From positions 1 to 64,000 of the forward strand of contig CALENB010000329.1 in assembly GCA_937910235.1 (NCBI GenBank): 64,000 bases of DNA, in the 5' to 3' direction. Below are positions 1-9,197 of this stretch, piece after piece (the first letter of the stretch is position 1; each line of letters starts with the position of its first letter). The notes under the pieces are model-generated. The model was given only the letters and a program-made list of their open reading frames with translations. It had not been told where the DNA came from and made no database searches. The position numbers and the translations under genes were made by a program. The DNA comes from an uncultured Myxococcales bacterium (GTDB lineage Bacteria; Myxococcota_A; UBA9042).

Positions 1-165
1 GGGCCCAGGAGCAATCGGGGGTGAAGATCTACGCGCTGGTGTTCATGTCTACGCATTACCACATGCTGATCGGCTGCGCGGACGCCGAAGAGAAGTCCAG
101 TTTTGTTGGCATGGTGAACTGCAACATCACCAAGAAACTAAATGATCTCAACAACCGGTCCGCGT
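1..165 (+). pseudogene. Truncated REP-associated tyrosine transposase (RAYT/Y1-type) fragment
   Basis: The frame is open from the window edge and encodes a segment ending in FMSTHYHMLIG followed by a helix with VNCNITKKLNDLN. The H-x-H pair is the metal-binding motif of Y1 (HUH) transposases, and the following helix matches the RAYT fold seen in many high-GC bacteria. Similarity stops at about position 160. The catalytic tyrosine helix that should follow is missing, and the frame then runs through a 15-bp tandem repeat and arginine-rich noise to a stop near 566. The 5' part lies outside the window, so I call it a 3'-truncated remnant. It may be an ordinary degenerate copy, with the repeat array having replaced its end. 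Confidence 0.6.
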
Positions 166-177
166 GCGCAACGAAAT

Positions 178-270
178 GCCTGGCACGTACGAAGGGGGCG
201 CGTACGAGGGGGGCGCGTACGAGGGGGGCGCGTACGAGAGGGGGCACGTACGAGCGCGGCACGTACGACG
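178..270. repeat. 15-bp tandem repeat array with CGTACG palindromic core
   Basis: About six head-to-tail, slightly diverged units of the form GCGCGTACGAGGGGG (variants GCACGTACGAAGGGG and GCACGTACGAGCGCG) follow directly after the transposase fragment. Each unit contains the palindrome CGTACG. No spacers separate them, so this is a minisatellite or REP-like array rather than CRISPR. Confidence 0.85.
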
Positions 271-291
271 GGCGCGACGGTCGTCGATGCG

Positions 292-2100
292 CTATTGGGC
301 GGCACCAACGCCAACACGACCCTCGTCGCCAAATCGGCGCCGCCGCAGGACCAACAGCAACATCGCGCAGACCAGCCACAGGGCAGACGGCGCCGTCGAA
401 GAGCCAGCCGACCGCGTCGCCGCACAGCCGCTCGACGGCGCAGGTGCGAAGCTGGTGCCCGCCGGGCGCGTGGCCGTCGCTGCGTCGCCGCCCGCTAAGC
501 TGCTCACCTCGCCAGACAACGTGTCCGTCTCGGCGCCCTGCGGTCCGTCCGCACCGTCGCGCATAACGCCACTACCACTACCGCCAGCATCAGCATCGGT
601 CGATCCACCCACACCCGGTTTGGCGCATAGTCCGTCCGCGCAGGTCCACGTTCCGTCGCCGCAGCTGCCCTGAACCGGCAGGTGGTGGCAGCTGGCGCCG
701 GCGCATTGGTCGGTCGTGCATGCGTTGCCGTCATCGCAAGCCGCGACGGCGACGATGTGGCTACAAGCCCCAGTTTTGGCGTCGCACGCGTCGATTGTAC
801 AGATGTTGCCGTCGTCGCAGGCGCTGGAGGTGCCGGCCTTGCACGCGCCACCGACGCAGATCTCGACGCCGTTGCAGGCGTCGCCGTCGCTGCACACCTT
901 TGCAGCGCCGCCGACGCAATTGCCGCCTTTGCAGCCGTCGCCGGTCGTGCAGGCGTCACCGTCGTCGCAAGCGCCAGCGCTCGCCTTGTGGGAGCAGCTG
1001 CCTGTGGCGCCGACGCAGCCGTCGCTGGTGCACGGGTTGCCGTCGTCACACGATTTGATGGCCTTGCCGCCCTTGCAGACGCCGGCTTGGCACGTCTCGC
1101 CGCCGGTGCACTTCGAGCCGTCCGTGCAGACGTTGCCGGTTAGCTTGTCATGGCTACAGGTGCCGACCTTGGCGTCGCAGGCGTCCTTAGTGCACGGGTT
1201 GCCGTCGTCACACGTCTTGGGACACACCGGCTTGCAGGCCGCGCTGGTCGCGGTCAGCTTGACGCAGTGCTTGCCGCTCGCGCAGCCCGACTGCGCCAAC
1301 GCGCCGTTTTTGCAGCCGCCGAGCTTGCCGTCGGGCAGGCAAATGGTCGCGCTACCCGCATTGGGGCACATACCGAAGACGCAGCGCACGCCGAGGCTGT
1401 CGTTGACGCATTTGCTACCATATTTAGCGCAATCGCCCTTGCCGCATTTGGTGTCGACGATGACGCTGCCTTCACAATGTGGTTTGCACGTCGTCACCGG
1501 TGATTTTAGCAGCTTGCGCTGCTTCACCGTGTATGAGCTCGACACCGACCGCAGGTTGTATTTGCAGCCGGGTTTGCAGCCCGCGCACTCCCACGCCCAC
1601 ACCGAACCCCACGGGTCGCCTTTCTCATAGAGGAAGATGTGGCCCGCGCCGTTGGTGTTGTAGTTGAAGGCGTCTGCCTTCTGCGCCGACGAGCGCTTGA
1701 TCGAGGTCCACCAGGTCGATTGGCCGGCGAAATGCACGGTGGCGTAGGGGTGGTAGGCGACGGTGAGGCTTTTGGGCACCGCGATCTGCCACGCCTTGCC
1801 GACAAAACCAGAGCAATCAGCGCCCCACGAACCACTGTGTGTGCAGCTTGGGCATCCCGAGCTGCCGGCCTTCGGTGTACACAGGCCCTTTGCCGACGCG
1901 CCGGGCGACCACTTGCTGCCGCCCCACCAATACGAGAACCCCGGCACCGTCTTGGCGATCGCGACGATCTCGTCGCGGGTCATCTCGTTGGGCGCCGCCG
2001 ATGTGATCGTCGGCGCGAACAGGAGCGCCGCGGCCACCGCGGTCGCCCAACGGAGCGCGGGCAAAGATGGACGGCGTCGCTGGGTGCGAAGGCTGCTCAT
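292..2100 (-). CDS. Secreted NlpC/P60-like protein with Cys-rich repeats and MYXO-CTERM-like tail
   Basis: About 602 aa. I chose the ATG at 2100, where it overlaps the upstream stop as ATGA and has GAGAGGTG just upstream; the ORF track begins at a GTG three codons earlier. A signal peptide ends near ITSAAP. Residues about 45-190 form an NlpC/P60-type papain-like fold, with a Cys in GADCSGFVGKAW and a His in GAGHIFLYE as likely catalytic residues. This suggests a cell-wall peptidase or amidase. From about 230 to 500 there are CDDGNPCTxDxC (Dictyostelium-type) repeats. The C-terminus has a Gly-Cys, a hydrophobic helix (LWLVCAMLLLVL) and RRRR, the tripartite pattern of MYXO-CTERM sorting signals. 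The protein is probably cell-surface anchored. Activity is inferred. Confidence 0.8.
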   Translation of the reverse strand: MSSLRTQRRRPSLPALRWATAVAAALLFAPTITSAAPNEMTRDEIVAIAKTVPGFSYWWGGSKWSPGASAKGLCTPKAGSSGCPSCTHSGSWGADCSGFVGKAWQIAVPKSLTVAYHPYATVHFAGQSTWWTSIKRSSAQKADAFNYNTNGAGHIFLYEKGDPWGSVWAWECAGCKPGCKYNLRSVSSSYTVKQRKLLKSPVTTCKPHCEGSVIVDTKCGKGDCAKYGSKCVNDSLGVRCVFGMCPNAGSATICLPDGKLGGCKNGALAQSGCASGKHCVKLTATSAACKPVCPKTCDDGNPCTKDACDAKVGTCSHDKLTGNVCTDGSKCTGGETCQAGVCKGGKAIKSCDDGNPCTSDGCVGATGSCSHKASAGACDDGDACTTGDGCKGGNCVGGAAKVCSDGDACNGVEICVGGACKAGTSSACDDGNICTIDACDAKTGACSHIVAVAACDDGNACTTDQCAGASCHHLPVQGSCGDGTWTCADGLCAKPGVGGSTDADAGGSGSGVMRDGADGPQGAETDTLSGEVSSLAGGDAATATRPAGTSFAPAPSSGCAATRSAGSSTAPSALWLVCAMLLLVLRRRRFGDEGRVGVGAAQ

Positions 2101-3266
2101 GGTGCCCACCTCTCGACCACAGCGCCGTTGTTGCGCCGGGCGAGGTGCCAGAAGCTGCCTTCGGCGCCGACCGCGAACGTGCGCAGCTGCTCATGCGGAC
2201 CTTGTTCCAGCGTGGCGGAGCCGCGGAACTCAACCGCGCCCGTGCGGCCGACGCGCGCAACCTCTAGCCCTTCGGCCTCGATGGCGCCCGTCTCGCTCTC
2301 ACGCAGCGTATTGGCGGCGATCCACACCCGGCCCCACGGGTCCGAGTCCAGCGTGCGCACAGCGTAGACGGGCAGATTGAAGCTGACCTCGGCGCGAAAG
2401 CTTGGCGGCAGCTCCGCGGCGTTGGAGGCTTTGAGCGACCGGCCGGTGATCTGGACCTTGTCGCCAGCGCGCATCGCGAAGAGGCCGAGATCGCCGACGA
2501 GGGCGGGGCGGCCCGGCAGCACACGGGCGCTGCGCACGACAGCGCCGGCTAGGTCGCCGAGCTGATGGACGCGCTGGTGACCCCACTCGGCCCAGACGCC
2601 GCGATTATGAACGAAGATGCCCGTCACCCCGCCACCAAAAGCCAAGCCGGTCGGCCCCGGCAGCGCGTCGGGATCGAACGCTGCGGCGCCGTCGCCACGC
2701 AGCGGCAGCCGCCACCGCTCGGTGCCGTCACGGGCGTCGAGTGCCGCGACCACGCCGTTAGCCAAGCGGTCGAGCACCAGCACCAGCGCGACCTGCTGTG
2801 CGCCAGGCTCGCCGCGCTCGACCAACGCCAAATCCTGCGGCCACCGCAGCGTCACAGGCAGCCGCACATCGAACGTCGCAGTGTCCCGCGCCAGCCGCAC
2901 GACACGCTCATTGTCTTGATCGAGGATCCACAATCGCCCAGCGCTGTCGCCCGCGATCGCCATCGGTGCGGTCGGATTCGCCTCTGCGCCCATCGTCATG
3001 CCGAGCGCGCTTGCCCCCGAACCCCAACCAAATCGCGCCACCTGGCGTCGTGCCGGCGAGGACGCTACGGATTGGGCCGCGACACGCCCCACTGGCGCGG
3101 CGCTCGGCTCCGGCGCGGCGACGACGCGAACGGGCTGGGCAGGCCGCGCGAGCGTTTGACCTTCCGCTGGCCCCCGCTGGGCACAAGCAGAGACACAGCA
3201 GACCGCCAACAACGCCGCGACTGACGCTGCGCAGGGGCTTCTGGGGGCAACCAAGGTGCCGAACAT
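2097..3266 (-). CDS. Propeller-like lipoprotein
   Basis: 389 aa from the ATG at 3266, preceded by GGAGGT at good spacing. The longer ORF start adds an implausible N-terminus. A type II signal peptide ends in CVSAC. The mature part has repeated short blocks such as GRLWILDQDNERVVRL and GRVWIAANT, typical of NHL/PQQ-like beta-propellers that report or bind ligands outside the cytoplasm. There are no catalytic motifs. It is translationally coupled (ATGA overlap) to the NlpC/P60-Cys-repeat protein downstream, so the two probably act together at the cell surface. The function is otherwise unknown. Confidence 0.75.
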   Translation of the reverse strand: MFGTLVAPRSPCAASVAALLAVCCVSACAQRGPAEGQTLARPAQPVRVVAAPEPSAAPVGRVAAQSVASSPARRQVARFGWGSGASALGMTMGAEANPTAPMAIAGDSAGRLWILDQDNERVVRLARDTATFDVRLPVTLRWPQDLALVERGEPGAQQVALVLVLDRLANGVVAALDARDGTERWRLPLRGDGAAAFDPDALPGPTGLAFGGGVTGIFVHNRGVWAEWGHQRVHQLGDLAGAVVRSARVLPGRPALVGDLGLFAMRAGDKVQITGRSLKASNAAELPPSFRAEVSFNLPVYAVRTLDSDPWGRVWIAANTLRESETGAIEAEGLEVARVGRTGAVEFRGSATLEQGPHEQLRTFAVGAEGSFWHLARRNNGAVVERWAP

Positions 3267-3364
3267 ATAGACCTCCGTGCGAACGCACAGAGGGTGGTGG
3301 AATTTCGACCGGCCGGCAAGTTGGAAGTTGCGTGGGAGGCGCGAGGGTGCGCTTCGCGAATCGC

Positions 3365-3408
3365 CTGGCACCTATCCTGGCACCTATCCGAGGGGCACCT
3401 ATCGAGGG
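3365..3408. repeat. Three copies of GGCACCTATC
   Basis: The decamer GGCACCTATC occurs at 3367, 3379 and 3394, the last two in GAGGGGCACCTATCGAGGG context. It lies in the gap between divergent genes. It resembles in composition the GTACGA/GGGG units at 178-270. It may be a REP-like element or a regulatory repeat. Confidence 0.6.
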
Positions 3409-3493
3409 CAGCCGAGTCCTATCTTCTGAAGTGCAATCGGAGCGCCGCGCGGGTCATCGCCGCGCCATGCCTGCGCCGCGGCAAGGAGTCGAC

Positions 3494-4657
3494 GTGAAGT
3501 GGACCGGCACAGAGGCCTGTAAAACCGTGATCTCCGCTGACCCAGACAAGGCGCGGGCGCTGGTGCGGACGCGGGGGCGGTCGCGGCGTACGACACGCCC
3601 GTCGCTGCGCCAGCGCATCTCGACCCGCGAGGCCTTCCAAACCATCGCCCGCGCCGCTCTGTCGCAGATCGCCGCCAACGCCACGGTGCTGAGCCGAGGC
3701 CAAGACGCGGAGGCTGTACATCAGGTGCGCGTGGCTGCGCGACGGCTGAGGTGCGCGTTGTCGATGTTTCGTCCAATGGTGGATGACGACGGGCTCGCAC
3801 ACGTCAAGGGCGAGCTGCGCTGGTTGGCCCAGGCCATGAACGACGCACGAGACCTCGATGTCTTTCTCAGCGAGACCGCCGAACCAGCGCGGACACAGTC
3901 CGATGCGACCCTCGACCTCGACACGCTGATCGCAGAGGTGAAGTCCGCGCGGGTCGCGGCTCACGCACGGGTGCAAGCGCGCCTGACCTCCGATCGCTAT
4001 CGAAGTCTGCTGCGTGAGGTTGACGCTTGGGTGGAGCGCGGCGACTGGCTGAGCGACGACCGCCCAGGTGCTCAGCGACAGCGCCGCCGGTCGGCCCGAG
4101 ATTTCGGGGTGGAAGCGCTCGACAAGCGCTGGCGCAAACTGATCAAGCGCGGTCGCAGCTTGAAAAAGCAGACCACCGCCGAGCGTCATCAGGTGCGCAT
4201 GGAAGCCAAGAAGCTGCGCTACGCCGCGGAAGCCTTCGCCCCCTTCTTCCCTGGCCGACACGTCACAAGATTCATCGCGCGCGCCAAGGCGCTCCAGGAT
4301 GACTTGGGCGCGTTGAATGACATCGCCACCGCCCGCTCGGTCGTCGGCAAGCTGCGCATGGCTTCAGGGCCGGCGTTCACGGCCGGTCGGTTGGTCGGCG
4401 CGCGGACCGCAGACGCGGCACAAGCCATCTCCCAAGCCGTCTCCGTGCTGAAGCGGTTGAAGAGGGCGGGGCCGTTCTGGCGCGCGCACCCCGTCTTTTC
4501 GGGCCGTCTGCGCCAAGCTGCTCAGCCTCAACCGGTCGCCCAGCACCTACAAGCCACAAGCCATGCCCGCACGCCCGCTACTGCGCCCAGTTCGTCGTCA
4601 ACCAATACGGCCAAGGCCCAAAATCCTTCGCCGCATCCTTGCCCCGCACCTCGATGA
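3494..4657 (+). CDS. CHAD domain protein
   Basis: 387 aa from a GTG start at 3494, preceded by AAGGAG five bases upstream; a larger ORF extends upstream but lacks support. The CHAD domain (conserved histidine alpha-helical domain) is recognisable from its paired basic/His helices: EAVHQVRVAARRLRCAL near residue 75 and ERHQVRMEAKKLRYAAEAF near 235. Between them is WLAQAMNDARDLDVF, and the second half has QDDLGALNDIATA. CHAD domains bind inorganic polyphosphate and are often found with CYTH phosphatases or at polyphosphate granules; no CYTH domain is present here. The last about 27 codons overlap, convergently, the 3' end of the giant lipoprotein gene and look low-complexity. Confidence 0.88.
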   Translation: MKWTGTEACKTVISADPDKARALVRTRGRSRRTTRPSLRQRISTREAFQTIARAALSQIAANATVLSRGQDAEAVHQVRVAARRLRCALSMFRPMVDDDGLAHVKGELRWLAQAMNDARDLDVFLSETAEPARTQSDATLDLDTLIAEVKSARVAAHARVQARLTSDRYRSLLREVDAWVERGDWLSDDRPGAQRQRRRSARDFGVEALDKRWRKLIKRGRSLKKQTTAERHQVRMEAKKLRYAAEAFAPFFPGRHVTRFIARAKALQDDLGALNDIATARSVVGKLRMASGPAFTAGRLVGARTADAAQAISQAVSVLKRLKRAGPFWRAHPVFSGRLRQAAQPQPVAQHLQATSHARTPATAPSSSSTNTAKAQNPSPHPCPAPR

Positions 4658-7600
4658 TGAACATCCCCGCCCCAGCCGGGCACTTATTGGTGCTGTGGCA
4701 GTTCACGCTCTCCCCAGCCGTGCCCGCGTTTGTGCTCGACCGCGTCGCCAGATACGTGCCATCGCCCTTGAAGATATGCAGGTACAGGTCGTAGTCCTTC
4801 ACCATCGGCGCCAAGCTCGCCGCGGCGATGCCGCCGTACAGCACGTAATAGTCGCGGTCGCCCTTCTCGCCCAGCATCGCTTGCAGCTTGTGCGTCCAAC
4901 CGCCACCGCTGGCATACACATCACGAAACGCCGAGATGCGGAACGCGCGCGAGTCCTTCAGCGGATCCTTCGTCGTCTTCGGGTCGAACACCTTATTGCG
5001 GATATCATTGGGCTCAAACGGGTCAAACCCACCCGTCGGATAGTGGCCGCGGCTCGTGCCGTTGATGGTGCCGGCGTTCAACACGTTGCGCTCCGTGTAC
5101 GTGCCCGCCCCCAGCGAGTAGCAGTTCAGCGAGTTGTTGCTGCCCGATGTGAAGATGATGTCGAGCCGCCCGTCGCGGTTGATGTCGCCAATGATCGGCG
5201 GATCGGCCGAGATATTCAGCGGAAAGCCGTCCATCACCTTGCCGGCCTTGTAGATCGTCAGCCCGCCCGCGCCGTTGCCGATCCGCTCGTAGGTGCCGTC
5301 GCCGTCGATGTCCACGACCGGTCCGTGAGCCGGGTACAGCTTGCCGGTTAGGTCCAACGTGCCGTCCGGTTTCACCGGCGCCAGGGTCGGCGCCGCGCCC
5401 CAGCCGAGCTTGCCGGAGAGGGCGTGTGGGGTGCCGTCCTTCTTCCACAGGTCCGAATTACTCGCCGAGAAGCTGTGGTAGACCTCGTTGACCCCGTCCC
5501 CGTCCGCGTCTGCATAGAACGCCCAGCGGCCCTCGCCGGCGTAGCTCGTCGGGTAGCCCTTCACCTCGTAGAACGGCAGGTTTGCCTTGGTCCAGGTCGG
5601 GTCATTAGCGTAGGTGCCGTCGAGGTTGAACGCATAGAGCCGGCCCTTGCAGCTCGTCGGATCGGCCACACACGTCCAGTTGCCCGAGCCCAAGAACAGC
5701 TGCACCACGCCGTCGCCCTTCAGATCGAACGCGCCCGCCGAAGCCAAGCTGAAGCTCTCGCCCGGCAGCGGCGCCAGCGGCACCATCTTCTTCACCTTCA
5801 ACGTCTTATCCAACAAGATCAGCTGATACGGCGAATTTCCGGTCGCTAAGATGTCGTTGGCGCCATCGCCATCGAAGTCGAACACCAGCGCGCCGTAGTA
5901 GCCCCGCGCGCCCGGCGTCTTGTAGCTCGCCAGCACCGCGCCGTTGCCCCCGTTGAGGATGAACACGTTCTGAGCGTGGTCCGGCATCACCAAGTCCACC
6001 GTCGCGTCGCCGTTCATGTCCGCCACCGCCGGGTACGAGTAGCTCACGCTCATCGCCGTCTTCCACAGCGTTGAGCCGTCGTGTTTGTAGGCCCGCGCCG
6101 CCCCCGCGTTGCGCGCGATGACCTCGAGGTTGTTGTCGCCGTCGAGCTGCGCGATCGCCGGAAAGCCCGAAGATCCGCCCAAAAAGATCGGCCAGGCCCC
6201 CTCGCACTTGGTCGGGCAGTGCGCGTCTTTCACCTTCTGGTTGCAGTTGTTGAGGATGCCGTCACACAGCTCCGGCGCGTTCGGATAGGCCGTCGATTTT
6301 GAGTCATCGCAGTCGTCGTTGGTCGTGCTGTAGCCCAGCGGCGCCTCGCCCGTGGCCGTCAGGCAGTGCTTCTGCACCTTGGCGTTCTTGCTGCCAAAGC
6401 CGTCGCCGTCCACGTCCGTGTAGATGTTCGCCAGGGGCAGCTTGTCGTCGATAAAGCCGTTGCAGTCGTCGTCCGTGCCGTTGCAGAGCTCCTTCGCCGC
6501 GGGGTGGATCGCCTTGTTGTAGTCGTTGCAATCGCCCGATTTCTCGACGTACCCCGTCACCGCCGCGCAGTCCTGCAGCGTGCTCACCGAGCCGTAGCCG
6601 TCGCCGTCGTTGTCCTTGTAGTAGGTCTTGATCAGGCCCTCATCCACCTGCGTATTGCAGTTGTCGTCGAGCTTGTTGCAGATCTCCTTGGCCGCCGGGT
6701 TGATCTTGCCGTTGCCGTCATCGCAGTCGCCGGTCTTGGTCGCCGTCCACGTACCCGTCGATTTACACAAGCACTGCGCGCTCACCTTGGCGCCGTAGGT
6801 GTCCTTGTCCACATCGGGATAGAACTGCGTGCAGCCCGTCGACCCCTGCGGATCGGTCACATTGTCGCAGTTATCGTCCTTGCCATTGCAGACCTCCAAC
6901 GCCCCGGGCTTGATGTTGGCGTCCTTGTCGTCGCAGTCGCCGCTCACAAACGCCGTGTAGGGGAACGCCGGCGCGCTCAGGCACTGCTTGTCCGTCGCCA
7001 CGCCAAAGCCGTCCTGATCGCCGTCCTTGTAGACCTGTTTACAGCCCTGGCAGTTGGCCTCGTCGATCTCGCCGTTGCAGTTGTTGTCCTTCTTGTCCTG
7101 GCAGAGCTCCGTCAACGCCGGGCTCTTCGCCGCGTCGTTGTCATCGCAATCGCCGGCCTTCTTCGCGGTCAAATCGCCCGTCGGCGCGCACAGACACACA
7201 GCCCCGCTCGCCCCGCTCAGCCCGCCGATGACCTTGACGCCGTAGCCGTCGCCGTCGGCGTCTTGGTAGTAGTCCGTGCAGCCCTGCGCGCCCTTGTCCG
7301 TCTCGCCCGCGGTGCAGTTGTCATCCTTGCTGTTGCCGCAGATCTCCGGCGCGTCCGGGTTCACCGCCTTGTCCTTGTCGTCGCAGTCGCCGCCCTTCGT
7401 CGCGCTGAACTGGCTGACTTTTTTGCACAGGCATTTCTTCTGCGTGCCGCCCCAGCCGTCGCCGTCCTGGTCGAGCCACAAGAAGCCACAGCCCACGGCG
7501 TCTTCCTCGTCTGTGATGCCGTCGCAGTCGTTGTCGACCCCGTCGCAGACCTCCTTCGCCGCGTGCGAGATCGCCGGATCTTCGGGCTTGCAGTCGGTGT

Positions 7601-9068
7601 TGTCCGGGTCGCCGTCCCCGTCCTTGTCGCCATCACAAGCGTCGCCAGCGCCGTCCTTGTCCGTGTCTTTCTGGTCGGCGTTTTTGGTGAAGACGCAGTT
7701 GTCCGGCGTCACCGGTTTCGGACATTCCACCCCGTCGCTCGAGAGCCCAGCGTTGGCCACGCCGTCGTCGTCGATGTCGCAGTCGCAGGCGTCGCCCTTG
7801 CCGTCCTTATCCGTGTCCGTCTGGGCCTTGTTCGGCACCAACGGGCAGGTGTCGTTGCTGTCAAAAACGCCGTCGTTGTCATCATCGGGATCGCAGGCGT
7901 CGCCGAGGCTGTCGTTGTCGTTGTCCGTCTGGCTGACGTTGCTGGTGAGCGGGCAGTTGTCCTGGCCGTCGAGCACCGTGTCGTTGTCATCATCGCCATC
8001 GACGCAGTCGGCCTCGCCGTCCTTGTCCGTGTCCGGGAACCCCTCATCCACCGCGCCCGAGCAGTTGTCGTCGATGCCGTTGCACACCTCGGGGGTCGGG
8101 TTGCTGCCCTGGCAGAGCGTCGTGCCGGCCACACACAGCGTCGAGCCTTTGCACGTGCCGTATTTGTTGGAGATGTCGCAGGAGATGGAGGCCACCGATT
8201 CGTCCGTCTGGCCATCGCAGTCGTCGTCGGTCAGGTTGCAGGCCTCCGCGCTGGGCACCTGACCGCTGCATTTGCCCGCTTTTCCGGCCTGACAGATGTA
8301 GCTGCCCGGACACGAGCCCTCGGCGTTGGTGAGCTGGCAGAAGCCTTTTTTGCCGTCCGGGCACGGGCACTCGCCGCTGTCGGGCACACACGCCTGGGTG
8401 TCGCCGCCGCTCAGGGTCTTGGCGCCAGTGCAGGTGAACCCCGCGCCGACGCAGGCGTCGGTCTTGCCGCTGCCCGCCCCACACGCCTCGGCGCAGAAGC
8501 CGCCGCCGGCGAGCTGGATGCACACACCGCCGCTGGCCTTGCCGGCGACCGCGCAGTCCTTGTCGTTGGCGCACGGCGCGCAGCGGAAGGGCGACTTGTG
8601 CACACACACGTAGACCACGTCGCTCGCGGAGAGCAGCTCTTTGCAGGTGAAGTCGGTTGGGCAGGACGTGACGCAGATCTGCGCGCAGAAGCGGCCGTCA
8701 GGCGTGGGCAGGCAGTAGCCCGACGTGCAGTCGTCATTGGAGGTACAGGCCTGCTGCGTGATCGTGGCGTCGGGCGGCACGTCGCCGGTGGCCACGTCGA
8801 GCGGCGCGGCGTCGGGCGGCACATCGAGGCTGACGGTGTCGGTGGCCCCGACCGTATCCGCGGCGCCGCTGTCGTTGAGGCCGCCATCGGTGAGCACGGC
8901 GCCGTCGAGGCCGGCGTCGACCTTAAGGCCCGCGGCGTCACCGCTGACCGCCTGCGAGTCGTCACTGCAGCCAGCCGCGAGCCCCACGACGAGCGGAACG
9001 AGCGCGATGATCAGCAGCGCAGAGAGACGGAGAGACAGGGCGCGACGCGCGACAAACAGTGGATTCAT
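4578..9068 (-). CDS. Giant lipoprotein with MopE, TSP3, FG-GAP and PPC domains
   Basis: 1496 aa. A lipobox LAAGC (Cys 34) is followed by an Asp/Ala/Thr-rich linker to about 105. Residues 108-290 are Cys-rich. TSP3-type calcium-binding repeats (DxDxDGxGDACD) occupy about 340-500. A run of MopE-like motifs (CDGVDNDCDG, CNGKDDNCD and similar), alternating with YxDxDGDGYG, covers about 505-960. FG-GAP/VCBS-like propeller repeats (DxNGDATVDLV, DINRDGRLDIIF) lie at about 970-1330. The end matches a bacterial pre-peptidase C-terminal domain (FEPNDI...GDRDYYVLYG...YDLYLHI). The abundant Asp suggests calcium binding at the cell surface, and adhesion or copper/calcium binding is the best guess. Stop is TAG. 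The 3' end overlaps the CHAD gene by 80 bp. Confidence 0.9.
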   Translation of the reverse strand: MNPLFVARRALSLRLSALLIIALVPLVVGLAAGCSDDSQAVSGDAAGLKVDAGLDGAVLTDGGLNDSGAADTVGATDTVSLDVPPDAAPLDVATGDVPPDATITQQACTSNDDCTSGYCLPTPDGRFCAQICVTSCPTDFTCKELLSASDVVYVCVHKSPFRCAPCANDKDCAVAGKASGGVCIQLAGGGFCAEACGAGSGKTDACVGAGFTCTGAKTLSGGDTQACVPDSGECPCPDGKKGFCQLTNAEGSCPGSYICQAGKAGKCSGQVPSAEACNLTDDDCDGQTDESVASISCDISNKYGTCKGSTLCVAGTTLCQGSNPTPEVCNGIDDNCSGAVDEGFPDTDKDGEADCVDGDDDNDTVLDGQDNCPLTSNVSQTDNDNDSLGDACDPDDDNDGVFDSNDTCPLVPNKAQTDTDKDGKGDACDCDIDDDGVANAGLSSDGVECPKPVTPDNCVFTKNADQKDTDKDGAGDACDGDKDGDGDPDNTDCKPEDPAISHAAKEVCDGVDNDCDGITDEEDAVGCGFLWLDQDGDGWGGTQKKCLCKKVSQFSATKGGDCDDKDKAVNPDAPEICGNSKDDNCTAGETDKGAQGCTDYYQDADGDGYGVKVIGGLSGASGAVCLCAPTGDLTAKKAGDCDDNDAAKSPALTELCQDKKDNNCNGEIDEANCQGCKQVYKDGDQDGFGVATDKQCLSAPAFPYTAFVSGDCDDKDANIKPGALEVCNGKDDNCDNVTDPQGSTGCTQFYPDVDKDTYGAKVSAQCLCKSTGTWTATKTGDCDDGNGKINPAAKEICNKLDDNCNTQVDEGLIKTYYKDNDGDGYGSVSTLQDCAAVTGYVEKSGDCNDYNKAIHPAAKELCNGTDDDCNGFIDDKLPLANIYTDVDGDGFGSKNAKVQKHCLTATGEAPLGYSTTNDDCDDSKSTAYPNAPELCDGILNNCNQKVKDAHCPTKCEGAWPIFLGGSSGFPAIAQLDGDNNLEVIARNAGAARAYKHDGSTLWKTAMSVSYSYPAVADMNGDATVDLVMPDHAQNVFILNGGNGAVLASYKTPGARGYYGALVFDFDGDGANDILATGNSPYQLILLDKTLKVKKMVPLAPLPGESFSLASAGAFDLKGDGVVQLFLGSGNWTCVADPTSCKGRLYAFNLDGTYANDPTWTKANLPFYEVKGYPTSYAGEGRWAFYADADGDGVNEVYHSFSASNSDLWKKDGTPHALSGKLGWGAAPTLAPVKPDGTLDLTGKLYPAHGPVVDIDGDGTYERIGNGAGGLTIYKAGKVMDGFPLNISADPPIIGDINRDGRLDIIFTSGSNNSLNCYSLGAGTYTERNVLNAGTINGTSRGHYPTGGFDPFEPNDIRNKVFDPKTTKDPLKDSRAFRISAFRDVYASGGGWTHKLQAMLGEKGDRDYYVLYGGIAAASLAPMVKDYDLYLHIFKGDGTYLATRSSTNAGTAGESVNCHSTNKCPAGAGMFIIEVRGKDAAKDFGPWPYWLTTNWAQ

Positions 9069-9197
9069 GAGGCCTCGGTGCGCGCATGAGAGCTAGAACG
9101 AGGGCGCGCGCTGGTGCGTCACCGTACCACATGTCGTTACAACGACGCGTTGGTGATCCGCCGTTTTCTCGATGTTGGACGGCCCGGTGTCGCCTCT

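Noticed and set aside
178-270. CRISPR array
   Set aside because: Units are contiguous, with no spacers and no cas genes.
2798-3493. Extended N-terminus of the CHAD protein
   Set aside because: It is antisense to the propeller lipoprotein; a GTG with a good Shine-Dalgarno at 3494 fits better.
6366-9089. 907-codon ORF antisense to the giant lipoprotein
   Set aside because: A mirror of the high-GC repeat codon pattern (VAVAV-rich); no start signal. The same applies to 21946-23295, 29970-31874, 31878-33635 and 33777-35381 on the minus strand.
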